A DNA stretch of 64,000 bases from Hyphomicrobiaceae bacterium (GCA_023384095.1 JAHDXT010000003.1:1-64000); one strand, 5' to 3'; positions 1 through 9,726 are shown, numbered from the stretch's first letter. The notes: generated by a model not told the origin, from the letters alone. Numbers and translations are program-made.

Positions 1-71
1 CAGTGGGAATCGTTTCGTCATCGAGGGTCGGCAAAGCCGGTGAGCGGCTGACCCCGAGGAAGGCGGAAGGA

Positions 72-93
72 TCAGAACCTGCGGGTCTGACCC
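72..93. repeat. REP-like hairpin, copy 1 (truncated)
   Basis: The arms TCAGA (72-76) and TCTGA (86-90) flank a nine-base loop. The element differs by one base over 22 from the core of a second copy at 22752-22778, which has longer arms. Two copies 22 kb apart with conserved loop sequence suggest a dispersed palindromic (REP-type) repeat rather than chance. Confidence 0.5.
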
Positions 94-220
94 TGAAAGG
101 TGGGCACAAATTTGCGCTGTGCTCGCGGCTCCTCGTCAGCGGCTTTCGCAGCTACTGACTGCCCCATCAAGACCGCCCCGGATCGTCTCTCGGCAGAGCG
201 GGCGACGGCTGTCGTGTGTG

Positions 221-242
221 ATTGTGGCGCCATTGCCACAAT
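221..242. promoter_or_regulatory. Perfect 8-bp inverted repeat upstream of mraZ
   Basis: ATTGTGGC (221-228) and its exact reverse complement GCCACAAT (235-242) flank the six bases GCCATT. No T-run follows, so it does not look like an intrinsic terminator. It could be an operator or the 3' end structure of an upstream transcript. Confidence 0.4.
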
Positions 243-282
243 CCCCGTCAGGTCGGCCCCTGACTAGCCACATTATTAACAT

Positions 283-326
283 CCCGTTGACGCCCACCGG
301 ATTCCATGCGATCCCATGAATGCCCG
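283..326 (-). promoter_or_regulatory. Probable MraZ operator array
   Basis: On the minus strand, YGGG-type tetramers recur every 10 bp. The plus-strand CCC triplets start at 283, 293, 313 and 323, with a TCC in register at 303. Two copies read TGGG, two CGGG and one TGGA. MraZ proteins are known to bind TGGGN direct repeats separated by five bases in front of their own gene, which is the same 10-bp period. The array lies about 180 bp upstream of mraZ, so autoregulation of the dcw operon is a reasonable inference. Confidence 0.55.
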
Positions 327-506
327 TCCGCACCGGGCATGGGACCGTGGCTGTGGCGCCGCCTCGAGAAGAGGGCCCGAGGCTCGAGCGACCGCCACGT
401 CCCAGTCCGGGGTCGGGCCGGATCTGATCCGCAAGGTCAGAGGGCAGCGGCTCCAAGGAGTGTGCTTCGAGCCAGTGGCGCGTCAGGCGAGGTTTCCGAA
501 CCGGGG

Positions 507-1007
507 ATGGACCGCTTTGTCTCGACATTCACGAACAGGATCGACGTCAAGGGACGCGTCTCGATCCCCGCAGCCTTCCGCGCCGTGCTCGAGAGCGACG
601 GCTATGCCGGCGGCATCTACTGCTACCCCTCGCTCGATTCTCCGGCGCTCGATGCAGGCGGCGAGAGACTTGCGAAGAAGATCGACAACCTGCTCGCAGA
701 TCTCCCGAACTATTCGGACGAGCGGGACGAGCTGTCTGTCGCGCTCTATGGCGACGTCCAGATTCTCGGCATCGATCAGGACGGCCGCATCGTCCTTCCT
801 GAGGCGCTTCGCGCCCATGCCGGCATTGCCGGTCAGGTCACGTTTGTCGGCCTGGGCGACAAGTTTCAGATGTGGGAGCCGAAGCGCTTCGCCGAGCGCC
901 GGCAGCGCGCCCGCGACAAGGTGCACGAGCACCGGAAACTGTTCGGCGCGGGGAGCCGCCGCGATAATGACGGGGACCGGAGCGGCGGCACAGGAGCACG
1001 GGAGTAA
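507..1007 (+). CDS. mraZ: Transcriptional regulator MraZ
   Basis: MraZ is a DNA-binding protein of two SpoVT/AbrB-like domains that forms a ring and represses the dcw operon it heads. The product is 166 residues, slightly longer than the usual 145-155. It begins with the family's typical '[18 protein letters not shown]' repeat, and a second copy of the fold near residues 80-120 contains '[11 protein letters not shown]'. The C-terminal tail is charged and glycine-rich. The frame is open far upstream, but only the ATG at 507 matches the family N-terminus. The stop overlaps the rsmH start (TAATG), so the two genes are translationally coupled. A 10-bp-periodic array upstream is the likely target site. 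Confidence 0.93.
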   Translation: MDRFVSTFTNRIDVKGRVSIPAAFRAVLESDGYAGGIYCYPSLDSPALDAGGERLAKKIDNLLADLPNYSDERDELSVALYGDVQILGIDQDGRIVLPEALRAHAGIAGQVTFVGLGDKFQMWEPKRFAERRQRARDKVHEHRKLFGAGSRRDNDGDRSGGTGARE

Positions 1008-2044
1008 TGGCGGGTCGCGGGACTCGGGGGGGACTGGGTCCCGCGCGCGGGGAGGCCACAGACCGCATCCGCCATACTCCCGTGCTGCTTCAGCCCGTTG
1101 TGGAGCATCTGAGACCCGAGGACGGCGCGGTCTGCATTGACGCCACGTTCGGGGCGGGCGGCTACACGCGGGCCATCCTGGCAGCCGCGCGGTGCCGGGT
1201 GCTCGCCATCGACCGCGACCCGGCAGCCGTCGCCGGCGGCGCAGACCTCGCCGCAGCCCATCCCGGCAGGCTCGACATCCGCCAGGGCCGCTTCAGCGAG
1301 CTGGAGGCGATCGCGGCCGATGCCGGGCTGACTGCGGTCGACGGCGTCGTCTTCGACCTCGGGGTCTCGTCGATGCAGCTCGACGAGCCGGAGCGCGGAT
1401 TCTCCTTCCAGAGCGACGGCCCGCTCGACATGCGAATGTCGCGCACGGGGCTGACCGCGGCCGACCTCGTCAATACGCTGGGCGAGGGCGAGATCGCGGA
1501 TATCCTTTTCCATTTCGGCGAGGAGCGGAGATCGCGGGCCATCGCACGGGCCATCGTGCGGGCGAGAGCCAGGGAGCCGCTGACGCGCACGCTCGAGCTT
1601 GCCCGGGTCGTTGCCCAGATGTTCGGCGGCCGCAAGATCGAGGGGCGGCATCCCGCAACCCGCACGTTCCAGGCTCTCCGGATCGCCGTCAACGACGAGC
1701 TGGGCGAGGTGGCGGCCGGGCTGTCGGCGGCTGAGCGCCTGCTGAGGCCGGGCGGCCGCCTGGTGGCAGTCACCTTCCACTCCCTCGAGGACCGTATCGT
1801 GAAGCGATTCCTGGCCGAGCGGGCCGGTCGCACCTCCGGCACCTCGCGCCATCTGCCGGAGATCGTCCGCCGGCGGGCCGCGAGTTTCCGGATCGTTAAC
1901 CACCGCCCTGTTAGTCCTGACGAGGAGGAGATCGCGGCAAACCCGCGGGCGCGATCCGCCAAGCTGAGGGCCGGCGAGCGCACCGAGGCCTCGAGCTGGC
2001 CGCTCGATCCGGCGGCCCTGGGCGTGCCGCAGATCGCCCGATGA
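1007..2044 (+). CDS. rsmH: 16S rRNA (cytosine(1402)-N(4))-methyltransferase RsmH
   Basis: RsmH (MraW) methylates N4 of C1402 in the decoding centre of 16S rRNA, using S-adenosylmethionine. The 345-residue protein has the family N-terminus '[13 protein letters not shown]', the SAM-binding stretch '[14 protein letters not shown]' (about residues 45-58), 'DRDPAAV', '[11 protein letters not shown]', and '[11 protein letters not shown]' towards the C-terminus. Length is normal or slightly long, with an Arg/Gly-rich extension of about 20 residues before the conserved region. Second gene of the dcw cluster, overlapping mraZ by one base. ftsL starts 25 bases after its stop. Confidence 0.95.
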   Translation: MAGRGTRGGLGPARGEATDRIRHTPVLLQPVVEHLRPEDGAVCIDATFGAGGYTRAILAAARCRVLAIDRDPAAVAGGADLAAAHPGRLDIRQGRFSELEAIAADAGLTAVDGVVFDLGVSSMQLDEPERGFSFQSDGPLDMRMSRTGLTAADLVNTLGEGEIADILFHFGEERRSRAIARAIVRARAREPLTRTLELARVVAQMFGGRKIEGRHPATRTFQALRIAVNDELGEVAAGLSAAERLLRPGGRLVAVTFHSLEDRIVKRFLAERAGRTSGTSRHLPEIVRRRAASFRIVNHRPVSPDEEEIAANPRARSAKLRAGERTEASSWPLDPAALGVPQIAR

Positions 2045-2069
2045 GCGCGACCTGCGCGAGAGGCCCGTC

Positions 2070-2393
2070 ATGCTGCGCATATCGTCCGCTGCCGCCGTCG
2101 GTGTGGCTCTGGCCTGTGCCTTCCTGCTCTATGCCGTCAGCTACGACACGCGGCGGCTGGAGCTCATGGTCCAGGCCGAGGAGCGCCGGGCCGAGCGGCT
2201 GCGCGGCGACATCGCCGTGCTCAAGGCCGAGCTTGCCTACCTGTCGAGGCCCGAGCGCATCGCGCCACTGGCCCGCGCCATGGGCCTCGAGCCGGTGCGA
2301 GGCGAGCAGCTCATAGAGCTCGCGCCGCTGCCGCCGGGGGCTCATGCCGCCGGGGCGGGCGGCCGCACTCCGGCGGGAGACGACGGCCGATGA
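2070..2393 (+). CDS. ftsL: Cell division protein FtsL
   Basis: A small bitopic protein of 107 residues. It has a hydrophobic segment at residues 5-24, then a heptad-rich coiled coil (about 28-60) and a short tail after 'RPERIAPLARAMGLEP', a motif typical of FtsL in alphaproteobacteria. In the divisome FtsL joins FtsB and FtsQ and transmits activation to FtsW-FtsI. The family is poorly conserved, so the call rests on size, topology and position between rsmH and ftsI. Its stop overlaps the ftsI start (ATGA). Confidence 0.85.
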   Translation: MLRISSAAAVGVALACAFLLYAVSYDTRRLELMVQAEERRAERLRGDIAVLKAELAYLSRPERIAPLARAMGLEPVRGEQLIELAPLPPGAHAAGAGGRTPAGDDGR

Positions 2394-4066
2394 CCGCCGA
2401 GCTGGCAGGGGCACCCGTGGCGGCGGCTGGAGATGCCGCCCGAAACGCCGCCGATCCTGCTCGAGCCGCGTCCTACGCGGCGAGATCGTTTGCGGTGGCG
2501 CTGGCGATCGTCGTCGTTTTCGCGGCCATCGGCGCGCAACTCGTCCGCCTCGCGCTCAAGGGCCAGGTCGAGCCGCGCGCCTCGATGACGCGGACGCTGA
2601 CGCAATCGTTCTGGCGCCCGGACATCGTCGACCGGCAGGGGCGCCTGTTGGCGACCGACATCGAGGCGCCGACCCTCTATGCCGACCCCGCATTGATGAT
2701 CGACGTCGACGAGGCCGTCGAGCGCCTGTCTCAAGTCTTTCCGGAGATCGACGGCGCCGAGCTGCGACGCGTGCTCTCGGACCGGGACCGCCGTTTCGTG
2801 CGGCTGCGCCGCGGCGTCTCGCCGGCCACCGCGCAGCGCATCCACGATTTCGGCCTGCCGGGCCTCGCCTTCCGCAACGAGCCGAAGCGCGTCTATCCCA
2901 ACGGAGCGCTGGCCGGCCACGTGATCGGGCACGTCAACACCGATAACCAGGGCACGTCGGGAATCGAGCGCTACATCGACGAAACGGTCGGCATCGAGGC
3001 GGTCCACGCGGGCTCCGCGGGCACGCTCGCGCCAGTGCGCGTCACCATCGACCTCGCCGTGCAGCACGCGCTCGAGGACGAGCTCCGGGCAGCCGTGCGC
3101 CGCTACGCCGCCGCGGGAGCCGGCGGCGTCATCCTCGACGTCGATACGGGCGAGGTGCTGGCGTCCGCCTCGCTGCCCGAGGTCGATCCTGCCGACCGGA
3201 TGCAAAGTCTCGACCCCGCGCGGCTGAGCAAGGTGGCGGACGGCGTCTACGAGCTTGGGTCGATCTTCAAGACGATCACGATCGCGATGGCGCTCGAGGC
3301 AGGGACGGCGGACCTCGGCAAGACCTACGACGTGCGGGCGCCCTTGCGCGTCGGCCCCTACACCATCCGCGACCTGCATCCGCTCGGCCGGCCGCTGACC
3401 GTGCGCGAGATCTTCATTCACTCCTCGAACGTGGGCGCCGGCATGATCGCGCTCGAGCTCGGCTCGGCCCGCCAGCGCGAGCTCCTCGCCCGGCTCGGGC
3501 TGATCGAGCCGATCCGCAGCGAAGCGGGGCCGGTCGCGGCACCGAAGCTGCCGGCCTACTGGGGCCAGGCGGAGACGATCACGATTGCATACGGGCACGG
3601 GCTGGCCGTGGCGCCGATCCAGTTCGCGGCCGCCGCGGCGGCCCTCGTCAATGGCGGCTGGCGCGTCACTCCCACCTTCCGGCTGACCGGAGCGGCGCCC
3701 GCGGACGGCCCTGTGAGAGTGGTGCGGGCGGAGACGAGCGCGGCCATGCGCGAGCTCATGCGGCGCAACGTGGTCTCGCCGCAGGGGACGGGCCGGCGCG
3801 CCGACGTGCCGGGCTACGAGGTCGGCGGCAAGACCGGCACCGCCGAGAGGCCGGGACGCGGCGGCTATCGCGAGGAGGCCGTCATCGCGTCGTTCCTGGC
3901 GGCGTTCCCCATGCGCGACCCGAAGTACCTCGTGCTCGTCCTGCTGCACGAGCCGAAGGCGACGGAAGCGACGGGCGGGCGGATAACGGCCGGGGTGAAC
4001 GCAGCACCGGTCGCCGGGCGCGTCATCGCGCGCGCGGCCCCGCTGCTCGGCATGCTGCCGCGCTGA
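2390..4066 (+). CDS. ftsI: Peptidoglycan transpeptidase FtsI (PBP3)
   Basis: A class B penicillin-binding protein that cross-links septal peptidoglycan. The 558 residues contain one membrane anchor (about 33-55), a non-catalytic pedestal domain, and a transpeptidase domain with all three active-site motifs: SIFK at 291-294 (nucleophile Ser291), SSN at 345-347 and KTG at 481-483. The ATG start overlaps the ftsL stop by four bases. It works with FtsW, encoded downstream, which makes the glycan strands. A 138-bp gap without a promoter I can identify separates it from murE. Confidence 0.96.
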   Translation: MTAELAGAPVAAAGDAARNAADPARAASYAARSFAVALAIVVVFAAIGAQLVRLALKGQVEPRASMTRTLTQSFWRPDIVDRQGRLLATDIEAPTLYADPALMIDVDEAVERLSQVFPEIDGAELRRVLSDRDRRFVRLRRGVSPATAQRIHDFGLPGLAFRNEPKRVYPNGALAGHVIGHVNTDNQGTSGIERYIDETVGIEAVHAGSAGTLAPVRVTIDLAVQHALEDELRAAVRRYAAAGAGGVILDVDTGEVLASASLPEVDPADRMQSLDPARLSKVADGVYELGSIFKTITIAMALEAGTADLGKTYDVRAPLRVGPYTIRDLHPLGRPLTVREIFIHSSNVGAGMIALELGSARQRELLARLGLIEPIRSEAGPVAAPKLPAYWGQAETITIAYGHGLAVAPIQFAAAAAALVNGGWRVTPTFRLTGAAPADGPVRVVRAETSAAMRELMRRNVVSPQGTGRRADVPGYEVGGKTGTAERPGRGGYREEAVIASFLAAFPMRDPKYLVLVLLHEPKATEATGGRITAGVNAAPVAGRVIARAAPLLGMLPR

Positions 4067-4204
4067 CCGGCAAACCGCTGCAAGCCGAACGCGCCCGATG
4101 AACGGATTGCCGGGAGCCGCCGATTTGACGGCTGCCTCTGCGGCAAATATTAACCTTCTGTCCAGCCGCGAGAAACCGCGGTCCGTCCCTTGCCGGCTCA
4201 ACAC

Positions 4205-5671
4205 ATGCGGCTCGCAAAACTGCTACCCCCTGAGCTGAACCGGTCTCCCGGCGCAGAGGACATCGAGATCACGGCAGTGACCGCGGACAGCCGGGCCGTC
4301 GTTCCCGGCTCGCTTTTTGCGGCTCTTCCCGGGACACGCGCGGACGGGGCGCAATTCGTGCCCGATGCGCTGCAGAGGGGCGCCGCCGCCATCCTGGCGC
4401 CGGCCGGAGCGGTGCTGCCCGACGCCTCCGTCCCGGTCCTGCGCGCGGCCGATCCGCGCCGGGCGCTGGCCCTGATCGCCGCACGGCTCCACCCGGGCCA
4501 GCCGGAGACGGCGGTCGCCGTCACCGGCACCAACGGCAAGACCTCGGTCGTCGAATTTGCGCGGCAGCTCTTTGCGGCGCTCGGCCGGCGGGCCGCCTCC
4601 CTCGGCACCATCGGGCTCGTGAAACCGGATGGCGGCCGCTACGGCGCGCTGACGACGCCCGACCCCGTCGCACTCCACCAGATGCTGGCCGCGCTGGCGG
4701 CCGAGGGTGTGACGCATCTCGCCTTCGAAGCCTCCTCGCACGGCCTCGATCAGCGCCGGCTCGACGGCGTCCGCCTCGCCGCCGCCGCCTTCACCAATCT
4801 CGGGCGCGACCATCTCGACTATCATCCGACCGTCGAGGACTACTTCTCTGCCAAGCTGCGCCTGTTCGGAAGCCTGCTCGAGCCCGGCCGTCCGGCGGTG
4901 ATCGATGCCGACGACCCGCGGTCCGGCGATGTCGCCGGGCTGGCACGACGCCGCGGGCAGAGCGTGATAACCACCGGCCGGAACGGCGAGACGCTGCGGC
5001 TCGAAAAGCTCGAGCCGGATGGCTTCGGGCAGCGGCTGCGCATCCGCCATGAGCAGACGGTCCACGAGGTTCACCTGCCTCTGCTCGGCGCCTACCAGGC
5101 CTCGAACGCGCTCGTCGCGGCAGGACTCGCCATCGCGACGGGAGAGGATCCGGCTGCCGTGATCGGCGCCCTGGCGAGGCTGAAGGGGGTCAACGGCCGC
5201 CTCGACGTCGTCGGGCAGACGGATGTCGGCCTCGTGGTGGTCGACTATGCCCACAAGCCAGAGGCGCTCGAGGCCGCGCTGCAGGCGCTGCGACCCTTCG
5301 CCAGCGGACGGCTCGTCTGCGTGTTCGGCTGTGGCGGCGACCGCGACCGCGGCAAGAGGCCCGTCATGGGCCGCATCGCGGTGACCCACGCCGACCGGGT
5401 GATCGTGACCGACGACAACCCGCGCAGCGAGGCGGCAGCCGCCATCCGGGCCGAAATTCTGGCCGGCGCGCCCGGCGCCGAGGAGATCGGCGACCGCGGC
5501 GCCGCCATTCAGGCTGCCATCGACGCGATGCAGGCGGGCGACGTCGTGCTGGTCGCCGGCAAGGGCCACGAAACTGGCCAGATCGTCGGCGACAGGATCA
5601 GGCCGTTCTCGGATCACGAGGCGGTCCGCGCCGCCCTCGACCGGCGACGCCCGCGCAGGACATCCCCATGA
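4205..5671 (+). CDS. murE: UDP-MurNAc-L-Ala-D-Glu:meso-diaminopimelate ligase MurE
   Basis: A cytoplasmic Mur ligase that adds the third stem residue to UDP-MurNAc-dipeptide with ATP. The product is 488 residues with the P-loop GTNGKTS at 108-114. The motif DNPR in 'VTDDNPRSE', about 400 residues in, is the signature of enzymes that use meso-diaminopimelate rather than lysine. I chose the ATG at 4205; an in-frame TTG at 4190 would add five residues and cannot be excluded. No strong ribosome binding site is seen for either. The stop overlaps murF (ATGA), so murE and murF are coupled. Confidence 0.95.
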   Translation: MRLAKLLPPELNRSPGAEDIEITAVTADSRAVVPGSLFAALPGTRADGAQFVPDALQRGAAAILAPAGAVLPDASVPVLRAADPRRALALIAARLHPGQPETAVAVTGTNGKTSVVEFARQLFAALGRRAASLGTIGLVKPDGGRYGALTTPDPVALHQMLAALAAEGVTHLAFEASSHGLDQRRLDGVRLAAAAFTNLGRDHLDYHPTVEDYFSAKLRLFGSLLEPGRPAVIDADDPRSGDVAGLARRRGQSVITTGRNGETLRLEKLEPDGFGQRLRIRHEQTVHEVHLPLLGAYQASNALVAAGLAIATGEDPAAVIGALARLKGVNGRLDVVGQTDVGLVVVDYAHKPEALEAALQALRPFASGRLVCVFGCGGDRDRGKRPVMGRIAVTHADRVIVTDDNPRSEAAAAIRAEILAGAPGAEEIGDRGAAIQAAIDAMQAGDVVLVAGKGHETGQIVGDRIRPFSDHEAVRAALDRRRPRRTSP

Positions 5672-7068
5672 CCGAGACGCTCTGGACGTGGGATGATCTC
5701 GTCGCGTCCTCGGGAGGGATGCCGGACGGGGCGCCGGACGGGCCGATCACCGGCGTCTCGATCGACAGCCGCACTCTGCAGGCCGGCGAGTGCTTCGTCG
5801 CGCTCGAGGACGTGCGCGATGGGCATGACTTCGTGCCGGCCGCCTTCGCCGCGGGCGCACGCGCAGCTCTCGTCTCGTTCGCCTATCACCGGCGGCACGG
5901 GGACGGCGCCCTGATCCGCGTCGCCGATCCGCTGGCGGGGCTGCAGGCTGTCGCCCGGGCGGCGCGCTCCAGGACCTCGGCCCGCATCGTGGCGGTCACA
6001 GGCAGCGTCGGCAAGACGGGCACGAAGGAGGCGCTGAGGGCATGCCTCGCCCGGCTCGGGCCGACGCACGCTGCCGAGAAGTCCTACAACAATCACTGGG
6101 GCGTGCCGCTGACGCTCGCCCGCATGCCGGCCGCATCGGCCTTCGCCGTGCTCGAGATCGGCATGAACCATCGCGGCGAGATCGCACCGCTTGCCCGACT
6201 GGCGCGCCCGCACGCCGCCATCATCACTGCCGTGGAGCCGGTGCACATCGGTCATCTAGGCTCGCTAGAGGCCATCGCCGAGGAGAAATCCGACATCTTT
6301 CTCGGGCTCGAGCCGGGCGGCGCCGCGATCGTCAATCGCGACAGCCCCCACTTCGCCCTGATGCGAGCGGCCGCCGAACGGCAGGGCGCCCGCGTGATCG
6401 GCTTCGGGCTCGATCCCGAGGCCGACGTGCGCCCGGCCGTCGTCAAGCTCGACGCGAATGGCTCCGACGTAACGGTCGACGCGCGCGGAGAGACACTGAG
6501 CTATCGGCTCGGGGCTCCGGGCGCACATCTCGTCGAGAACTCGCTGGCGATCGTCGCCGCCCTGCTGGCGCTCGGCGCCGACCCGACTCTGGCGCTTCCG
6601 GCGCTGGCCCAGATCTCGCCCCCGCCAGGACGCGGCGCGCGCACGCTGCTGCGGACGGCAGGCGGCGAGCTGCTGCTCATCGACGAGAGCTACAACGCCA
6701 ACCCGGCCTCGATGCGTGCGGCATTGGCGACGCTGGCGACCGCGCCACGGATCCGCTGGCCGCGCCGCGTCGTTGTCCTGGGCGACATGCTCGAGCTCGG
6801 GCCGCGCGCAGCCGAGCTGCATTTCGGCCTCAAGGAAGCGATTGACGCGGCCGGCGTCGATCTGGTCTTTGCTTGCGGCCCCAACATGGCTCGGTTGTTC
6901 GCGGTGCTGGAGCCATGCCAGCAGGGCATGTGGGCTGAAACCTCGGACGCGCTCGCGGCTCGGCTGCTCGAGTCGGTGGAGGCGGGTGACGTGGTGATGA
7001 TAAAGGGGTCGCTCGGCAGCCGCATGGCGCCGCTGGTGGACGCCCTGAAAAGCCGGTTGGCTGGCTAG
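5668..7068 (+). CDS. murF: UDP-MurNAc-tripeptide:D-Ala-D-Ala ligase MurF
   Basis: The last cytoplasmic Mur ligase, joining D-alanyl-D-alanine to the tripeptide precursor. The 466-residue protein has a Mur N-terminal domain ('GVSIDSRTLQAGECFVAL', about 28-45), the ATP-binding loop 'VTGSVGKTGTKEAL' near residues 110-123, and 'YNNHWGVPLTL' and 'IGMNHRGEI' in the central domain. 'DESYNANPASM' precedes the C-terminal domain. It overlaps murE by four bases. The D-Ala-D-Ala it uses is made by Ddl, encoded at 14513-15451. Confidence 0.95.
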   Translation: MTETLWTWDDLVASSGGMPDGAPDGPITGVSIDSRTLQAGECFVALEDVRDGHDFVPAAFAAGARAALVSFAYHRRHGDGALIRVADPLAGLQAVARAARSRTSARIVAVTGSVGKTGTKEALRACLARLGPTHAAEKSYNNHWGVPLTLARMPAASAFAVLEIGMNHRGEIAPLARLARPHAAIITAVEPVHIGHLGSLEAIAEEKSDIFLGLEPGGAAIVNRDSPHFALMRAAAERQGARVIGFGLDPEADVRPAVVKLDANGSDVTVDARGETLSYRLGAPGAHLVENSLAIVAALLALGADPTLALPALAQISPPPGRGARTLLRTAGGELLLIDESYNANPASMRAALATLATAPRIRWPRRVVVLGDMLELGPRAAELHFGLKEAIDAAGVDLVFACGPNMARLFAVLEPCQQGMWAETSDALAARLLESVEAGDVVMIKGSLGSRMAPLVDALKSRLAG

Positions 7069-7137
7069 TGGGCCGGCACCGGGGCAAGTGGCGAAGGCGA
7101 CCGTGCGTCGCCGACGAGCGGGTTGAAGGAATGGTGC

Positions 7138-8220
7138 ATGCTCTATGAGCTCGTGAATTTCAGCGACCAGATCAACGCGCTCAACGTCTTCCGCTACATC
7201 ACGTTCCGAACCGGCGGCGCCATCATGACGGCGCTGCTGTTCGTGTTCCTGTTCGGTCCCATCATCATCGACCTCCTGCGCATCAAGCAGGGCCACGGGC
7301 AGCCGATCCGCGACGACGGCCCGCAGACGCACCTCGCCAAGCGCGGCACCCCGACCATGGGCGGGCTCATGATCCTGTCGGGCGTCACCGTCGCGACGCT
7401 GATGTGGGCCAACCTGTCCAATCCGTATGTCTGGGTCGTGCTCGGCGTGACGCTCGCCTACGGCGCGATCGGCTTCTGCGACGACTTCATGAAGGTGACG
7501 AAGCGGACGGTCGCCGGGTTCTCGGGCCGCCTGCGGTTCGGCATCGAGCTCGCCATAGCGGGGGTTGCAACCTTCATCCTCATGCGCCTGTCGACACCGG
7601 ACCTGTCGGCGGCGCTGACGGTGCCGTTCTTCAAGAACATCATCGTCGATCTGGGGCCGTTCTTCGTGCTGCTGGGCGTGGCGGTGATCGCCGGCGCCGG
7701 CAACGCCGTCAACCTGACGGACGGCCTCGATGGCCTGGCCATCGTTCCGGTGATGATCGCGGCGGCCACCTTCGGGCTCATCGCCTATCTTTCCGGCAAC
7801 ACCAACTTCGCCCGCTATCTGCAGATCCATTACGTGCCGGGCACGGGCGAGCTGGCGATCATATGCGGCGCGCTGATCGGCGCCGGCCTCGGCTTCCTAT
7901 GGTTCAATGCGCCGCCGGCGATGATCTTCATGGGCGATACGGGCTCGCTGGCGCTCGGCGGGGCGCTTGGCGCCATCGCGGTCGCCACCAAGCACGAGTT
8001 CGTGCTGGCTATCGTCGGCGGCCTGTTCGTGGTCGAGACGCTGTCCGTCATCATCCAGGTGGCGTCCTTCAAGCTGACGGGCAAACGCGTGTTTCGAATG
8101 GCGCCGCTGCACCATCACTTCGAGCAGAAGGGATGGCAGGAATCGACCGTTGTGGTCCGCTTCTGGATCATCTCCGTGGTGCTGGCGCTGATCGGCCTCG
8201 CCACGCTCAAGCTGCGGTGA
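7138..8220 (+). CDS. mraY: Phospho-N-acetylmuramoyl-pentapeptide-transferase MraY
   Basis: An integral membrane enzyme that transfers phospho-MurNAc-pentapeptide to undecaprenyl phosphate, giving lipid I. The 360-residue product has about ten hydrophobic segments and the conserved loops '[12 protein letters not shown]', 'GFCDDFMKV' (aspartate pair), '[13 protein letters not shown]' and '[11 protein letters not shown]'. It ends near '[12 protein letters not shown]', the His-rich cytoplasmic loop. I chose the ATG at 7138 because AAGGA (7126-7130) lies seven bases upstream. An upstream in-frame TTG at 7123 would overlap that site. Confidence 0.96.
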   Translation: MLYELVNFSDQINALNVFRYITFRTGGAIMTALLFVFLFGPIIIDLLRIKQGHGQPIRDDGPQTHLAKRGTPTMGGLMILSGVTVATLMWANLSNPYVWVVLGVTLAYGAIGFCDDFMKVTKRTVAGFSGRLRFGIELAIAGVATFILMRLSTPDLSAALTVPFFKNIIVDLGPFFVLLGVAVIAGAGNAVNLTDGLDGLAIVPVMIAAATFGLIAYLSGNTNFARYLQIHYVPGTGELAIICGALIGAGLGFLWFNAPPAMIFMGDTGSLALGGALGAIAVATKHEFVLAIVGGLFVVETLSVIIQVASFKLTGKRVFRMAPLHHHFEQKGWQESTVVVRFWIISVVLALIGLATLKLR

Positions 8221-8227
8221 TGCCCTT

Positions 8228-8260
8228 CTCTCCTCTCCCCGTTGACGGCGAGAGGGAGAG
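8228..8260. repeat. Palindromic intergenic hairpin between mraY and murD
   Basis: CTCTCCTCTCCCCG (8228-8241) pairs with 8246-8260 across a TTGA loop, with one mismatch and one bulge. CT-rich hairpins of this kind are common dispersed intergenic palindromes in Hyphomicrobiales. It is not followed by a T-run, and the operon continues, so I read it as a repeat or an mRNA processing/stability element rather than a terminator. Confidence 0.5.
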
Positions 8261-8319
8261 CCGGGACTGCCTCAGCCCCTCGCAGGCGTCGTGTCGCGAA
8301 ATCCATTAGAGTTGCAGCC

Positions 8320-9726
8320 ATGATTCGCGTCAGCACTTTCGCCGGCAGAACGCTCGCCCTGTTCGGGCTCGGGGTCTCGGGCAATGCCACGGCGCGCGCG
8401 CTGCTGGCCGGGGGCGCCGAGGTCGCGGCCTGGGACGACAATCCCGAAGCACGGGCTGCGGCCGGCGCGGCAGGCGTGCCGATCGTCGTCCTGGCTTCTG
8501 CCGACTGGCGGCGATTCGCAGCGCTGGTCCTGGCCCCCGGGGTCCCGCTGACGCACCCCGAGCCACACTGGACGGTCGCCAGGGCACGCGCCGCAGGCGT
8601 CGAGATCATCGGCGATGTCGAGCTGTTCTGCCGCGAGCGCGCGCGCCGCTGCCCCGATGCTCCGTTCGTCGCCATAACGGGCACCAACGGCAAATCGACG
8701 ACGACCGCACTCATCGCTCATCTGCTCGGCGCGGCGGGGCGCGACGTGGCCATGGGCGGCAACATCGGGACGCCGATCCTCGCCCTCCCGGAGCCGGCCG
8801 CGAACCGCATCCACGTCATCGAGATGTCGTCGTTCCAGATCGACCTGACGCCGTCGCTGGCGCCAACGGTCGGCGTGCTGCTCAACCTCACGCCCGACCA
8901 CCTCGACCGGCACGGCACGATGGAGAGCTACGCAGCCATCAAGGAGCGCCTCGTCGCGGCGAGCGAGTATCCGGCCGTAGGGCTCGACGACGCGTACTGC
9001 CGCGCGATCGCCGAACGGTTGCAGGCCAGCGGGCGCCGGGTGGATGCATTCTCTTGCCAGCGGCCTGTCCCTGGCGGCTGGTCCGCCGACGGCTCGCGCC
9101 TCGTCTCGCACGCGGCCTGGGCGGGACTCGACGGCGCCTTCGCCGATCTCGACGGCATCGGCACACTGCGTGGCCGCCACAATGCACAGAACGCGCTCGC
9201 CGCCTCAGTCGCGGCGCTGCGCCTCGGCATCGGGGCCGGACAGATCGGCACTGCGCTCGCCAGCTTCCCGGGGCTGCCGCATCGCATGGAGGAGGTGGGG
9301 CGCGCCGGCCGTGTCCTCTTCATCAACGATTCCAAGGCCACCAACGCCGATTCGACGGAGAAGGCGCTGGCCTCCTTCCCGCGCGACATCTACTGGATCG
9401 CGGGCGGCCGACCGAAGGAGGGCGGGATCGAGCCACTGAGAGAGTATTTCCCGCGAATTGGCAAGGCCTACCTGATCGGCGAATCGGCCGAGGCCTTTGC
9501 AGCTACCCTCGGCGCAGCGGTACCCGTCGAGCAGTCCGGCACACTCGAGACCGCCATAAAGTCCGCGGCACGCGACGCAGCGCTGAACGCCGGCGGCGAG
9601 CCGGTGGTGCTGCTGTCTCCGGCGTGCGCTTCCTACGACCAGTTCAGGAATTTCGAGCAGCGCGGCGATGCCTTCCGGCGTCTCGTGGCCGCGTTGCCCG
9701 GTGTCGCTGCTGCGGAGAGCTCATGA
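8320..9726 (+). CDS. murD: UDP-N-acetylmuramoylalanine--D-glutamate ligase MurD
   Basis: A cytoplasmic Mur ligase adding D-glutamate to UDP-MurNAc-L-alanine. The 468 residues start with a Rossmann-like domain ('[19 protein letters not shown]'). The ATP loop '[14 protein letters not shown]' lies near residues 121-134, followed by '[13 protein letters not shown]', '[13 protein letters not shown]' and '[15 protein letters not shown]', all typical of MurD. The ATG at 8320 begins the family N-terminus; the frame is open upstream through the intergenic palindrome, but that part has no family similarity. The next gene start (ftsW) is 61 bases downstream. Confidence 0.95.
   Translation: MIRVSTFAGRTLALFGLGVSGNATARALLAGGAEVAAWDDNPEARAAAGAAGVPIVVLASADWRRFAALVLAPGVPLTHPEPHWTVARARAAGVEIIGDVELFCRERARRCPDAPFVAITGTNGKSTTTALIAHLLGAAGRDVAMGGNIGTPILALPEPAANRIHVIEMSSFQIDLTPSLAPTVGVLLNLTPDHLDRHGTMESYAAIKERLVAASEYPAVGLDDAYCRAIAERLQASGRRVDAFSCQRPVPGGWSADGSRLVSHAAWAGLDGAFADLDGIGTLRGRHNAQNALAASVAALRLGIGAGQIGTALASFPGLPHRMEEVGRAGRVLFINDSKATNADSTEKALASFPRDIYWIAGGRPKEGGIEPLREYFPRIGKAYLIGESAEAFAATLGAAVPVEQSGTLETAIKSAARDAALNAGGEPVVLLSPACASYDQFRNFEQRGDAFRRLVAALPGVAAAESS

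Larger units (their letters stand above)
1..506. other. Leader region upstream of the dcw cluster, no gene
   Basis: No convincing coding sequence is seen in this stretch. The open frames on either strand look like the low-complexity by-products of GC-rich DNA. It contains a REP-like hairpin (72-93), a perfect dyad (221-242) and a 10-bp-periodic array of CCC triplets (283-326) that fits an MraZ operator. The mraZ promoter and a leader of about 180 bases must lie here, but I cannot place clear -35 and -10 boxes. Confidence 0.6.

Noticed and set aside
276-280. CtrA site before mraZ
   Set aside because: TTAAC occurs once, with no second half site at the right distance.
136-528. A 130-codon minus-strand frame in the dcw leader
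   Set aside because: No family similarity and it overlaps the mraZ start and the putative operator array. It is Arg/Pro/Gly-rich like other chance frames here.
4145-4155. CtrA site before murE
   Set aside because: Only a single TTAACC half site is present. The partner TTAA seven bases away is missing.
2342-4204. A 620-codon minus-strand frame opposite ftsI
   Set aside because: ftsI has all active-site motifs on the plus strand. The antisense translation has no recognisable domain.
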